Shown in pieces: positions 1 to 5,099 of a stretch of DNA of 8,213 nucleotides. The stretch is from the NCBI GenBank assembly GCA_016302925.1, contig JAEDMR010000085.1:1-8213 (forward strand), in the 5' to 3' direction. Origin of the DNA: Bacillota bacterium. Its GTDB lineage: Bacteria; Bacillota; Clostridia; Peptostreptococcales; Anaerovoracaceae. A model generated the notes under the pieces. That model worked only from the letters and a program-made list of their open reading frames with translations, was not told where the DNA came from and did no database searches. The stretch's first letter is position 1. Each line of letters begins with the position of its first letter. Position numbers and translations under genes: made by a program.

Positions 1-97
1 GTTTTCCCCAGCTTGCCCGGATCCAGCTGAGAAGCGGACACAGCAGAATCCCGCAAAGCGGCAATAAAACCACCAGAACCGGCAGATGCTCCATCAT
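1..97 (-). CDS. mrpD: MrpD-like proton-conducting antiporter subunit, N-terminal fragment
   Basis: This is the first 32 codons of a membrane protein that continues past the left edge. The visible part begins with Met-Met-Glu-His and is almost entirely one hydrophobic helix (VLVVLLPLCGILLCPLL). The ATG at 97 overlaps the TGA of mrpC in an ATGA arrangement. A second in-frame ATG at 94 is possible. An AAAGGAGG site lies 6 bases before the first ATG, so 97 is preferred. MrpD is known as a NuoL/M/N-like proton channel subunit of Mrp antiporters. Here the identity rests mostly on position directly after mrpC, because too little sequence is visible to see the proton-antiporter domain. It could also be another NuoL/M/N-type paralogue. 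Confidence 0.7.
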   Translation of the reverse strand, partial: MMEHLPVLVVLLPLCGILLCPLLSWIRASWGK

Positions 98-483
98 TTG
101 CCGCCTCCTTTCCCGGTGATCTCATCTTCTTCAATGGTACCGTAAATGTCCCGTATTTTCATCAGAAGCGCCAGTCCTACGCCTGTCACACCCAGACTGA
201 CCACAATGGCCGTCAGCATGAGAGCATGGGGTACCGGATTGATATATTCTTCCGCCTGCAGAACCTCTGCCAGAGCCACAGGCAGCGTTCCACCCTCCTT
301 CTGCCCGAAGGTCAGGAAGAAAAAGATAATGGATACCTGCAGAATATTCATGCACATAAGTTTCTTCATGTAGTTGCTGCACACCACCATGCCATAGATC
401 CCGATGGCAAGCAAAACAAAAGTCAGCATGTAGATTCCCCTGTCCGCCAGAAAAAACTCCAGTTTATCAAGTATCTCAGTCAT
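94..483 (-). CDS. mrpC: Mrp/Mbh complex subunit C (NuoK-like)
   Basis: The product is 129 residues with three membrane segments at about 18-36, 43-60 and 84-108. The motif INPVPHALMLTAIVVSLGVT (81-100) corresponds to the conserved DPxPQALxLTAIVI block of MrpC/NuoK. NuoK-type subunits are small membrane parts of the proton path, packed next to the MrpD/NuoN-type channel. An acidic and glycine-rich tail (EEDEITGKGGGK) follows the last helix. The ATG at 483 lies inside the end of the upstream gene (8-base overlap). The nearest purine-rich site (AAAGGA, 12 bases away) is rather distant, so translation is probably coupled to the preceding gene. An upstream in-frame extension to 516 is possible but would add residues unlike the family. 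Confidence 0.9.
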   Translation of the reverse strand: MTEILDKLEFFLADRGIYMLTFVLLAIGIYGMVVCSNYMKKLMCMNILQVSIIFFFLTFGQKEGGTLPVALAEVLQAEEYINPVPHALMLTAIVVSLGVTGVGLALLMKIRDIYGTIEEDEITGKGGGK

Positions 484-1300
484 CGTCGAAGTCCGTCCTT
501 TCCAGTACCACCTCAAGGATGGTCATGATTACCGCCATGACGCAGACCGTCACGCCGATTTCAATCATCAGAATACCAGCTGCATGCAGTCCTGCCACGC
601 CGCCATGTACCAGGGCGCAAAACGGCAGTTTCGCATATTCCAGGAAGTTTCCGCCGAAAAACATGGGAAGAATTCCCGTGAATGCATAGAGAAAGGTTCC
701 GAGTCCCGCCACAATCAGCATGTTTTCTTCTTTGATTTCTCCCATCCGGCTTTCAAAGCTCGGAGAAATCCGATCCATCAGATATGCACATGCCAGAAGT
801 GCTCCCGCCTGGAAACCGCCGCCCAAAGACAGCTCTCCGTGAAACAGTACGTAAATGGCATAAATCATGACGATCGGCATGATAATCCGGAAGGAAGCAT
901 CCAGAATTCCGCTGCTGTAGCTTCCACGCTGTGTAAACTCAGAAATCATTTCTCCGGTTTCAGAATGTGACTCTGTCTTCCGGAATTTCGGTAATCTGCG
1001 TTTCACTTTCGCCTTGCTGAACAGCACCATCAATGTTCCGACACCGGACAGAAACAGTACACAGGTTTCAAAGAGTGTGTCGAAGCCTCTGTAGTCCGCC
1101 AGAACCGCTGTAACGATATTTGCGGCATGTGTATGCTGAATGGCATTTTCGATATAGTAATTTGATAAATAGATGTTGGCAGGGGTCTCATGGGCACCGA
1201 TGACAGGAAGAAAGCTGCCCACCTTCAGGCCTCCGGCTATGGTCAGCAGAATGACCAGAACAAGTCCTGCTGTCTTCATTTTCGCTTTTCTGTCCATCAT
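476..1300 (-). CDS. mrpB: Fused MbhE-like / MrpB (MnhB) antiporter subunit
   Basis: The product is 274 residues and looks like two subunits in one chain. Residues 1-95 contain a signal-like first helix (about 11-30) and the block NIVTAVLADYRGFDTLFE (61-78), which is typical of the end of MrpA and of the separate MbhE subunit. A hydrophilic linker (about 95-130, many Lys, Arg, Ser and Glu) follows. Residues 131-274 match MnhB/MrpB: LDASFRIIMPIVMIYAIYVL, then GELSLGGGFQAGALLA (155-170), then two more helices. MrpB alone is usually about 140-150 residues, so the extra length is real domain content. The ATG at 1300 overlaps the DUF4040 stop as ATGA. An ATG at 1297 and a GTG at 1306 are alternatives. 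The ribosome site (GGCGG) is weak, which suggests coupling. Confidence 0.85.
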   Translation of the reverse strand: MMDRKAKMKTAGLVLVILLTIAGGLKVGSFLPVIGAHETPANIYLSNYYIENAIQHTHAANIVTAVLADYRGFDTLFETCVLFLSGVGTLMVLFSKAKVKRRLPKFRKTESHSETGEMISEFTQRGSYSSGILDASFRIIMPIVMIYAIYVLFHGELSLGGGFQAGALLACAYLMDRISPSFESRMGEIKEENMLIVAGLGTFLYAFTGILPMFFGGNFLEYAKLPFCALVHGGVAGLHAAGILMIEIGVTVCVMAVIMTILEVVLERTDFDDD

Positions 1301-1539
1301 TTGCACCGCCTGTTTATGGATTTAATCGCAATCACAAAGTATACCGTGGAAATGGTGCCGATGACCGCTTCTGTAAAAGCAACGTCTGCTGCACCTACGA
1401 CAATGTAAAGAAGCATGGCGAGAAAGCTGAATGCGCAGTAAATCACTGTACATGCCAGCAGCTTTCTTTCAAAAATAATGGATACTGCAATACTGATTAA
1501 TGCAATCAGCAGCATTCCCTCCAGAAGAATTACCGGCAT
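1297..1539 (-). CDS. DUF4040 / MbhD-like antiporter subunit (MrpA C-terminal piece)
   Basis: This is an 80-residue membrane protein with three predicted helices (about 3-22, 27-48, 56-73). The sequence GAADVAFTEAVIG (49-61) matches the conserved GAPDVAxTEAxVG block of the DUF4040 domain, found near the C-terminus of MrpA and as the free-standing subunit MbhD in archaeal hydrogenases. In those complexes it belongs to the membrane arm that links the antiporter modules. The ATG at 1539 starts one base after the mrpG stop and is preceded by AGGAGG with a 9-base spacing, so the start is secure. It overlaps the next gene by 4 bases. The short basic tail (SINRRCK) probably faces the cytoplasm, which is an inference from the positive-inside rule. 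Confidence 0.88.
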   Translation of the reverse strand: MPVILLEGMLLIALISIAVSIIFERKLLACTVIYCAFSFLAMLLYIVVGAADVAFTEAVIGTISTVYFVIAIKSINRRCK

Positions 1540-1540
1540 C

Positions 1541-1846
1541 TCAAGCTTCCTCCTTTCCGTTTTTTCTCGATTCTATACTCTGCTTGTAAGCTACTTTACA
1601 GATAATATGTGTTCCAATGGGATTGACAAGGCACGCGCACATCAGTGCAAGAAGACCCGTAATTGTCAGTCCTTCATAAATAAAAAATCCGATGCCGCAT
1701 AAAATGAGACCTGCAGATCCGCATACACATGCTGCGTGCATTCTGGTATAAAAATCCTTCATACGAAACACACCGATCGTCGAAACTACAAAAGACAGAA
1801 AACCTGCGGAAAGAAAAAGGACAGTAAGAATATCTCTAACGATCAT
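1541..1846 (-). CDS. mrpG: Mrp antiporter subunit G
   Basis: The product is 101 residues with three helices (about 5-25, 41-58, 61-84), the usual size for MrpG/MnhG. The block IGVFRMKDFYTRMHAAC (24-40) matches the family signature GxxRLPDxYTRLHAAT, and the NPIGTH sequence (75-80) fits the conserved PxxxH region. MrpG is a small structural membrane subunit of the multi-subunit Na+/H+ antiporter. The ATG at 1846 has AGGAGG 8 bases upstream. The frame is open back to 1954, but the extension is not MrpG-like and overlaps mrpF heavily, so the shorter start is used. The gene begins inside the last 11 bases of mrpF. The charged C-terminal tail (KQSIESRKNGKEEA) is likely cytoplasmic. Confidence 0.92.
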   Translation of the reverse strand: MIVRDILTVLFLSAGFLSFVVSTIGVFRMKDFYTRMHAACVCGSAGLILCGIGFFIYEGLTITGLLALMCACLVNPIGTHIICKVAYKQSIESRKNGKEEA

Positions 1847-2117
1847 CTTCTTTTCCTCCTCTCTGCCCGATGAATTTCGCCAGGATAACGGAACTGATAA
1901 ATCCAAGAATGCCGTAGGAAATTGCAACATCCACATACATTGCACGACGCGCATCCACGAAACCCACGGCGATAAGAATCAGGATCACATTGGTTGCAAT
2001 GACCAGAATTCCGATAAACCGGTCAAATATACCGGTACCGAAAAACAGACGAAACAGCATCAGCATTGTCAGCAGAAGAATCCCAATCAGAAAACATAAA
2101 AAAAACTTATCCATCAT
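1836..2117 (-). CDS. mrpF: Mrp antiporter subunit F
   Basis: The product is 93 residues with three helices (about 5-26, 34-52, 61-82). The pattern FDRFIGILVIATNVILILIA (31-50), followed by YVDVAISYGILGFISSVILAKF (the last helix), is characteristic of MrpF/MnhF, where a conserved Asp in the last helix (Asp63 here) sits in the D-V-A motif. MrpF is a small membrane subunit needed for assembly and ion transport by the complex. The ATG at 2117 follows the mrpE stop by one base and has AAAGGAGG about 9 bases upstream. The ATG at 2114 is a less well-spaced alternative. An open extension to 2243 overlaps mrpE and is rich in Arg and Gln, so it was not used. Confidence 0.92.
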   Translation of the reverse strand: MMDKFFLCFLIGILLLTMLMLFRLFFGTGIFDRFIGILVIATNVILILIAVGFVDARRAMYVDVAISYGILGFISSVILAKFIGQRGGKEDDR

Positions 2118-2118
2118 A

Positions 2119-2697
2119 TCAGTATGCCTCCTTTGGAATATCTGTAATTTCTGCCTCCGGCATCGGCGTAAATGTACAGTTCTCTCCATACAGTGCCGCA
2201 ACTCTTTCTGCCATTTCGCCGCTGAGCAGATCCTCTGCTGCACCCTTTGTCAGTGCATGGACTTCGAAGATACCATCTTCTGTTACGTCCAGTGTGATTG
2301 TTCCAGGGGTAAGAATAATGGAATTCGCCAGGACCACACTTGCCATAGGGTTCTCGTATGGCATGGAAAAATGCACCACCCGTGGTTCGTAATCCATGTG
2401 CGGTTTCAATATTTCTTTCGCCACATCTATACTTGCTTTGAATATTTCTCCCATGAGCCACAGGGAATACAGAAACAGTTTCAGATAATTAACACCAAAA
2501 ACGAAGAACTCCTTCTCGCCGTCTTTTTCTCCGATCATCAGCAGCGGGAAACAGACATAGGAAATGGCAAGAGAAGAAAAAAAACCAATGAGCAGAAACT
2601 TTGTCTCAAGCTGGCCTGAAAGCATAATCCAGATGGCAAACAGCCCCAGGGTCAGTCCGAGAAACTGAGACAGAATCTGCCGCTGTCTCCTTTGCAT
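2119..2697 (-). CDS. mrpE: Mrp antiporter subunit E
   Basis: The product is 192 residues. Two to three membrane segments lie in the first 90 residues (about 10-28, 33-56, 66-86), and a soluble domain follows. The sequence SIILTPGTITLDV (126-138) matches the MrpE/MnhE signature ILTPGTLTVDV, and the preceding VVLANSI fits too. MrpE is the first subunit of this operon type and contributes to assembly of the Na+/H+ antiporter; in Mbh it corresponds to MbhA. The ATG at 2697 has AGGAGG with 9 bases of spacing. An in-frame TTG at 2703 sits too close to that site. The acidic tail (about 167-192) is longer than a minimal MrpE. It is the promoter-proximal gene of the operon. Confidence 0.93.
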   Translation of the reverse strand: MQRRQRQILSQFLGLTLGLFAIWIMLSGQLETKFLLIGFFSSLAISYVCFPLLMIGEKDGEKEFFVFGVNYLKLFLYSLWLMGEIFKASIDVAKEILKPHMDYEPRVVHFSMPYENPMASVVLANSIILTPGTITLDVTEDGIFEVHALTKGAAEDLLSGEMAERVAALYGENCTFTPMPEAEITDIPKEAY

Positions 2698-2731
2698 CAA
2701 CAAATTCCTCCTGTATCACTTAATTGTATTT

Positions 2732-2771
2732 CACAAAAACATGCACAAAACAATTATACAGAATCACAAAA
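2732..2771 (-). repeat. Three TTTTGTG direct repeats around the mrp promoter
   Basis: On the minus strand the heptamer TTTTGTG occurs at 2771-2765 (in the promoter spacer), 2750-2744 (at the likely start site) and 2738-2732 (in the leader). The steps are 21 and 12 bases, close to two helical turns and one. The arrangement could be a repressor site covering the promoter, but short T-rich words recur by chance in an AT-rich leader. Confidence 0.35.
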
Positions 2772-2781
2772 GATGTGTCAA
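2753..2781 (-). promoter_or_regulatory. Near-consensus sigma-A promoter of the mrp operon
   Basis: Read on the minus strand, a perfect TTGACA (2776-2781) is followed by 17 bases and a perfect TATAAT (2753-2758). The predicted transcript starts near 2746 and has a leader of about 50 bases before the mrpE ATG. The -35 begins only 8 bases after the stop of the upstream HTH gene and no terminator is seen between them, so read-through from that unit is also possible. A promoter this strong suggests that control, if any, is by repression or after initiation. Confidence 0.88.
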
Positions 2782-2788
2782 GAAATTG

Positions 2789-3025
2789 CTAAGAAATAGT
2801 ATCTTCCGAAGGGGTCGCTTCCTCCTCCGGACGCCATTCCAGAATGTCGCCGGGCTGACAGTCCAGGGCACGGCAGATTTTGTCCAGTGTTTCTATGCGT
2901 ATAGCCTTCGCCCGGCCGTTTTTAAGGATTGAGATGTTGGCAATGGTAATGCCCACCCGTTCTGAAAGCTCCGTCACGCTCATCTTTCGCCTGGCCAGCA
3001 TCACATCGATGTTGATTACAATCAT
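2789..3025 (-). CDS. Small Cro/CI-type (XRE, YozG-like) HTH regulator
   Basis: The product is 78 residues with one helix-turn-helix domain covering about residues 5-65. The core MSVTELSERVGITIANISILKNG has the usual pattern, with recognition-helix residues near 27-35, followed by ETLDKICRALDCQPGDILEW, which is standard for XRE-family repressors. The tail (PEEEATPSEDTIS) is acidic and probably disordered. The ATG at 3025 has AGGAGG 7 bases upstream. The gene lies 20 bases after the DUF2975 gene, and the two form the well-known DUF2975 plus YozG-like HTH pair. The likely role is to control its own unit through the palindrome at 3578-3601. Whether it also acts on the mrp promoter that begins just after its stop codon is open. 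Confidence 0.9.
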   Translation of the reverse strand: MIVINIDVMLARRKMSVTELSERVGITIANISILKNGRAKAIRIETLDKICRALDCQPGDILEWRPEEEATPSEDTIS

Positions 3026-3045
3026 AGCTTTTCCTCCTGCATGGC

Positions 3046-3522
3046 CTAAATGGTCAGATCATTCTCCGATTTGAGGACCGCTGCCTTATACACCAGATGG
3101 GACAGTGCGGCAGCTGCAATACCGATTCCAACACCGACGACGTCCACCGCCAGAGACAGCAGTACGATGCCCGGGTGACTCATGCCCAGTGCCATAAAAA
3201 TCAGATTGCCGGCAAAGAAATATGCCACATCCCCAAGAATCAGCAGTGAGATGGTCTTCAGACGGATGGCGTTTTCTTCACAGAAAGAATTATCCCGTTT
3301 TATTTCTGTGCAGATTCCCCAGAATTCGAAAAGTGCGGCATAGCACGGAATCCCCGTACCCCAGAGAAACAGCAGCCACGGCCAGAAGTAACCGCCGTAT
3401 CCTTCCTCCGATGCCCAGTCCTGCCCGATTCCCGGCAAGATCAGAAAATAAACGCAGGCACCGATGATGCCCAGTCCGATGGTGATCAGTTTCAGCAATC
3501 CCGCAAGTTTTCCTTGTGTCAT
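3046..3522 (-). CDS. DUF2975 membrane protein
   Basis: The product is 158 residues with four hydrophobic segments (about 8-31, 46-68, 87-112, 117-147). A charged loop containing CTEIKRDNSFCEENAIRLKTIS lies between the second and third helices; the pattern D-x-x-F/C-x-E-N-x-x-R-L-K is typical of DUF2975. No biochemical role is established for this family. It is regularly encoded directly before a small YozG-like HTH protein, as here, which suggests that the membrane protein and the regulator work together. The ATG at 3522 has AGGAGG 9 bases upstream. The gene is first in its transcript, behind a promoter covered by a palindrome. Nothing in the sequence shows whether it is a sensor, a transporter or an antagonist of the regulator. 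Confidence 0.85.
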   Translation of the reverse strand: MTQGKLAGLLKLITIGLGIIGACVYFLILPGIGQDWASEEGYGGYFWPWLLFLWGTGIPCYAALFEFWGICTEIKRDNSFCEENAIRLKTISLLILGDVAYFFAGNLIFMALGMSHPGIVLLSLAVDVVGVGIGIAAAALSHLVYKAAVLKSENDLTI

Positions 3523-3555
3523 GTTACAGGTCCTCCTTTTTTCTTATACATATGT

Positions 3556-3584
3556 ATTATAATGCTTCGCCAGGATAAATTCAA
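3556..3584 (-). promoter_or_regulatory. Promoter of the DUF2975-HTH unit
   Basis: On the minus strand TTGAAT (3579-3584) is separated by 17 bases from a perfect TATAAT (3556-3561). The predicted start is near 3549, giving a leader of about 27 bases. The -35 hexamer lies within one arm of the 3578-3601 palindrome, so binding there would block RNA polymerase. Confidence 0.8.
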
Positions 3585-3601
3585 TAAAAATTTATTGAAT
3601 T
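3578..3601. promoter_or_regulatory. Palindromic operator candidate over the -35 element
   Basis: The arms AATTCAATAAA (3578-3588) and TTTATTGAATT (3591-3601) are perfect reverse complements separated by two A residues. The site overlaps the -35 hexamer of the DUF2975-HTH promoter, the classic place for a repressor. The nearby Cro/CI-type protein is the natural candidate to bind. It is too AT-rich and lacks the U-tract geometry to be read as a terminator. Confidence 0.7.
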
Positions 3602-3611
3602 ACAATAAAAC

Positions 3612-3649
3612 AAAATCAAAAAATCAGGCAGCACATTTCCCGTGCCGCC
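3612..3649 (-). terminator. Intrinsic terminator of the CxC mini-protein gene
   Basis: On the minus strand the stem GGCGGCAC (3649-3642) pairs with GTGCTGCC (3634-3627) with one G-T wobble and a 7-base loop, followed by TGATTTTTTGATTTTG. It lies about 20 bases after the stop of the 3669-3869 gene and separates it from the DUF2975 promoter. Confidence 0.85.
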
Positions 3650-3668
3650 CTTTTCGGTCTGCTTTCGT

Positions 3669-3869
3669 TCAGTCCTTCGACTTATAATACAGCATGCAGT
3701 GGCAGTATCCTTCAAAATCTGGATCCGCGATCTGGTCTTTAAACTCCTGGCAGATGCACTTGTTGGCCTCTGACCGCTCCAGCCGGCACGGGCAATAACC
3801 GCCTGTCCGCTTCAGTCCCTCCCGGATATCTGCTACAATCTCTTTATTTTCATTGAGTCTGACTGCCAT
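3669..3869 (-). CDS. Ferredoxin-thioredoxin reductase catalytic chain-like mini-protein
   Basis: The product is 66 residues with three Cys-x-Cys motifs: CPC (26-28), CIC (38-40) and CHC (56-58). The order CPC, CxC, CHC and the GYCHCMLYYK ending match the catalytic chain of ferredoxin-thioredoxin reductase. In that family four Cys bind a [4Fe-4S] cluster and two form a redox disulfide that reduces thioredoxin. By analogy Cys28 and Cys58 would be the disulfide and Cys26, 38, 40 and 56 the cluster ligands. The spacing here (9 and 15 residues between motifs) differs from the plant-type spacing (16 and 8), and the chain is about half the usual length. The ATG at 3869 has GGGGAGG 8 bases upstream. 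It is a single-gene transcript, divergent from the UPF0251 gene. No thioredoxin or variable chain is encoded nearby. Confidence 0.82.
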   Translation of the reverse strand: MAVRLNENKEIVADIREGLKRTGGYCPCRLERSEANKCICQEFKDQIADPDFEGYCHCMLYYKSKD

Positions 3870-3904
3870 CTTCTTTTCCTCCCCTTGTGGATCATTCTGC
3901 TACT

Positions 3905-3933
3905 ATTATATTTCTTTTCTGCGAAAAAAGCAA
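3905..3933 (-). promoter_or_regulatory. Promoter of the CxC mini-protein gene
   Basis: On the minus strand TTGCTT (3928-3933) is followed by 17 bases and a perfect TATAAT (3905-3910). The predicted start is near 3898, giving a leader of about 29 bases. The -35 matches only three of six consensus bases. It lies back to back with the plus-strand promoter at 3952, with 18 bases between the two -35 boxes, so one bound protein could affect both. Confidence 0.68.
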
Positions 3934-3951
3934 TATCTTCCGAAACTATTA

Positions 3952-3979
3952 TTGACTTATGTCAGAAACATGGTATACT
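3952..3979 (+). promoter_or_regulatory. Extended -10 promoter of the UPF0251-NifX operon
   Basis: TTGACT (3952-3957) is followed by 16 bases and TATACT (3974-3979), with a TG two bases before the -10 hexamer (TGGTATACT), an extended -10. Predicted initiation is near 3986, about 33 bases before the ATG at 4019. The -10 lies in a small palindrome, GTATA-C-TATAC (3973-3983). Confidence 0.8.
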
Positions 3980-4006
3980 ATACATATTCATGGCATATGT
4001 CAGAAA
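3953..4006 (+). repeat. Pair of 16-bp direct repeats bracketing the promoter
   Basis: TGACTTATGTCAGAAA (3953-3968) and TGGCATATGTCAGAAA (3991-4006) agree at 14 of 16 bases and lie 38 bases apart. The first covers the -35 and spacer. The second lies in the leader and runs into the ribosome site (AAGGAG, 4005-4010). The arrangement looks like a two-site operator. The UPF0251 protein encoded just downstream is a plausible binder, but this is an inference. Confidence 0.55.
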
Positions 4007-4018
4007 GGAGCCGTTATC

Positions 4019-4414
4019 ATGCCGAGACCTTGTAAAAGACGCCGCATCTGTGCCATGCCCGGCACGGTATGCTTTGGCCCGAGAGGCGGCTGCAGTTCAT
4101 CTGCAGAAACAGAAATCACACAAAGCCCGGAACCGGAAACCGGAACCTCATCGGACAGCATATGCATGACGCTGGACGAATATGAAACCATCCGCCTCAT
4201 GGATTTTTTGGGACACACGCAGGCAGAGGCTGCAGTCAGCATGGGTGTGGCGCGAACCACAGTGCAGGCGATTTATGAATCCGCCCGCCGGAAACTGGCG
4301 GAGGCCATCTGCCTGGGCAGAGACCTGCATATCGGCGGCGGCAACTATTTTTTATGTGAAGGCAGAAGACATGGATGCAGATGTCCCCACTGCCGGAAGG
4401 AGGAAACAGAATGA
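4019..4414 (+). CDS. UPF0251 (DUF134) DNA-binding protein
   Basis: The product is 131 residues. The start MPRPCKRRRICAMPG is the hallmark of UPF0251/DUF134. Residues 50-97 form a sigma-70 region 4-like helix-turn-helix: MTLDEYETIRLMDFLGHTQAE, then AAVSMGVARTTVQAIYESARRKLAEA. Cys residues near the N-terminus (5, 11, 18, 25) and the C-terminal CRCPHC (120-125) could bind a metal or an Fe-S cluster. The family is linked to metal or redox response only by context. The ATG at 4019 has AAGGAG 8 bases upstream; an in-frame ATG at 3959 lies inside the promoter and is rejected. The stop overlaps the next ATG (ATGA), so the two genes are translationally coupled. It could be an autoregulator of this operon and of the divergent gene. 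Confidence 0.9.
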   Translation: MPRPCKRRRICAMPGTVCFGPRGGCSSSAETEITQSPEPETGTSSDSICMTLDEYETIRLMDFLGHTQAEAAVSMGVARTTVQAIYESARRKLAEAICLGRDLHIGGGNYFLCEGRRHGCRCPHCRKEETE

Positions 4415-4830
4415 AAATTGCAGTCACTTACGAGAACGGCCAGGTGTTTCAGCACTTTGGCCATACAGAAGCTTTTAAGGTATATGAAATTGAAGATGGC
4501 GCAGTCCGCACCAGCCGCATCATCGGGACAGATGGCTTCGGCCACGGTGCTCTGGCCGGCTTCCTGCGGGAGCAGGGAATCTGCGTGCTGATCTGCGGCG
4601 GTATCGGCGGCGGAGCAATCAATGCACTGCAGCAGGCCGGCATTGAAGTCTACGCGGGGGTCTCCGGAGATGCCGATCAGGCAGTTGCAGCCCTTCTGGC
4701 CGGCAGCCTGACTTACAGCAGCCAGGCCAACTGCAGTCATCACGGTCATGGCGAGCATAGCTGCCACGGTCATGAAGGCCACGGCGAAGGCGGCTGCCAT
4801 GTTGGGCATAGTGAAGGCGGCTGTCTGTAA
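4411..4830 (+). CDS. NifX/NifB-C-like dinitrogenase cofactor-family protein with His/Cys tail
   Basis: The product is 139 residues. Residues 1-100 match the Nitro_FeMo-Co (NifX, NafY, NifB C-terminal) fold: MKIAVTYENGQVFQHFGHTE at the start, then the glycine-rich ICGGIGGGAINALQQAGIEVY (61-81). NifX-type proteins carry Fe-S or FeMo cofactor precursors, but the fold is widespread in anaerobes that do not fix nitrogen, and no nif genes are seen here. The last 32 residues (108-139) hold four Cys (108, 118, 129, 138) and nine His in Gly/Glu-rich spacing, a likely metal-binding tail. The ATG at 4411 overlaps the UPF0251 stop and has AAGGAGG 7 bases upstream. Pairing with UPF0251 proteins is common in Clostridia. 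The substrate is unknown. Confidence 0.88.
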   Translation: MKIAVTYENGQVFQHFGHTEAFKVYEIEDGAVRTSRIIGTDGFGHGALAGFLREQGICVLICGGIGGGAINALQQAGIEVYAGVSGDADQAVAALLAGSLTYSSQANCSHHGHGEHSCHGHEGHGEGGCHVGHSEGGCL

Positions 4831-4861
4831 CATCCTTCCCTGGATATCTGTCACACGAAAA

Positions 4862-4898
4862 TGACGCAAATCGACTTGCTTCAAAGCGATTTGCGTCA
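4862..4898 (+). terminator. Hairpin after the NifX-like gene, weak terminator candidate
   Basis: TGACGCAAATCG (4862-4873) pairs perfectly with CGATTTGCGTCA (4887-4898) around a 13-base loop, 31 bases after the stop codon. On the plus strand the tract after the stem is poor (GTCAGTCAGTTTTC), so termination may be partial. It is also the left hairpin of the repeat pair at 4858-5102. Confidence 0.5.
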
Positions 4899-5046
4899 GT
4901 CAGTTTTCACATTCCCATTCATCATCAGGAAAAATAAGTTTTAAATTATATTTATTTACAGTATATATTTCCATTTTAACTGTTTATCTTCATTTAGACG
5001 ATGAAAACCGAGAGAAATTAACCCATCTTTCACTGTGTTAAAAGCA

Positions 5047-5099
5047 GAAAATAAAAAACCATGACGCAAATGAACCAATTGCAATTCGATTTGCGTCAT
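5047..5099 (-). terminator. Bidirectional hairpin terminator, mainly for the minus-strand genes
   Basis: ATGACGCAAAT (5061-5071) and ATTTGCGTCAT (5089-5099) form an 11-bp stem. On the minus strand the stem is followed by GGTTTTTTATTTT (5060-5048), and on the plus strand by TTTTTA. It lies about 40 bases after the stop of the 5139-5351 gene and is suited to end transcripts from both sides. Confidence 0.72.

Noticed and set aside
2114..2461. Alternative minus-strand frame within mrpE
   Set aside because: It is a shadow frame with no membrane segments or family motif, fully covered by the clear MrpE frame.
4411..4830. Nitrogen fixation gene cluster
   Set aside because: Only the NifX-like fold is present. 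No nitrogenase, NifB radical SAM domain or other nif gene is visible, and this fold is common in non-fixing anaerobes.
4345..4884. Minus-strand open frame of 179 codons opposite the UPF0251 and NifX-like genes
   Set aside because: It mirrors the repetitive His/Gly coding sequence, runs through the hairpin at 4862-4898, and has no ribosome site. The plus-strand genes have family signatures.
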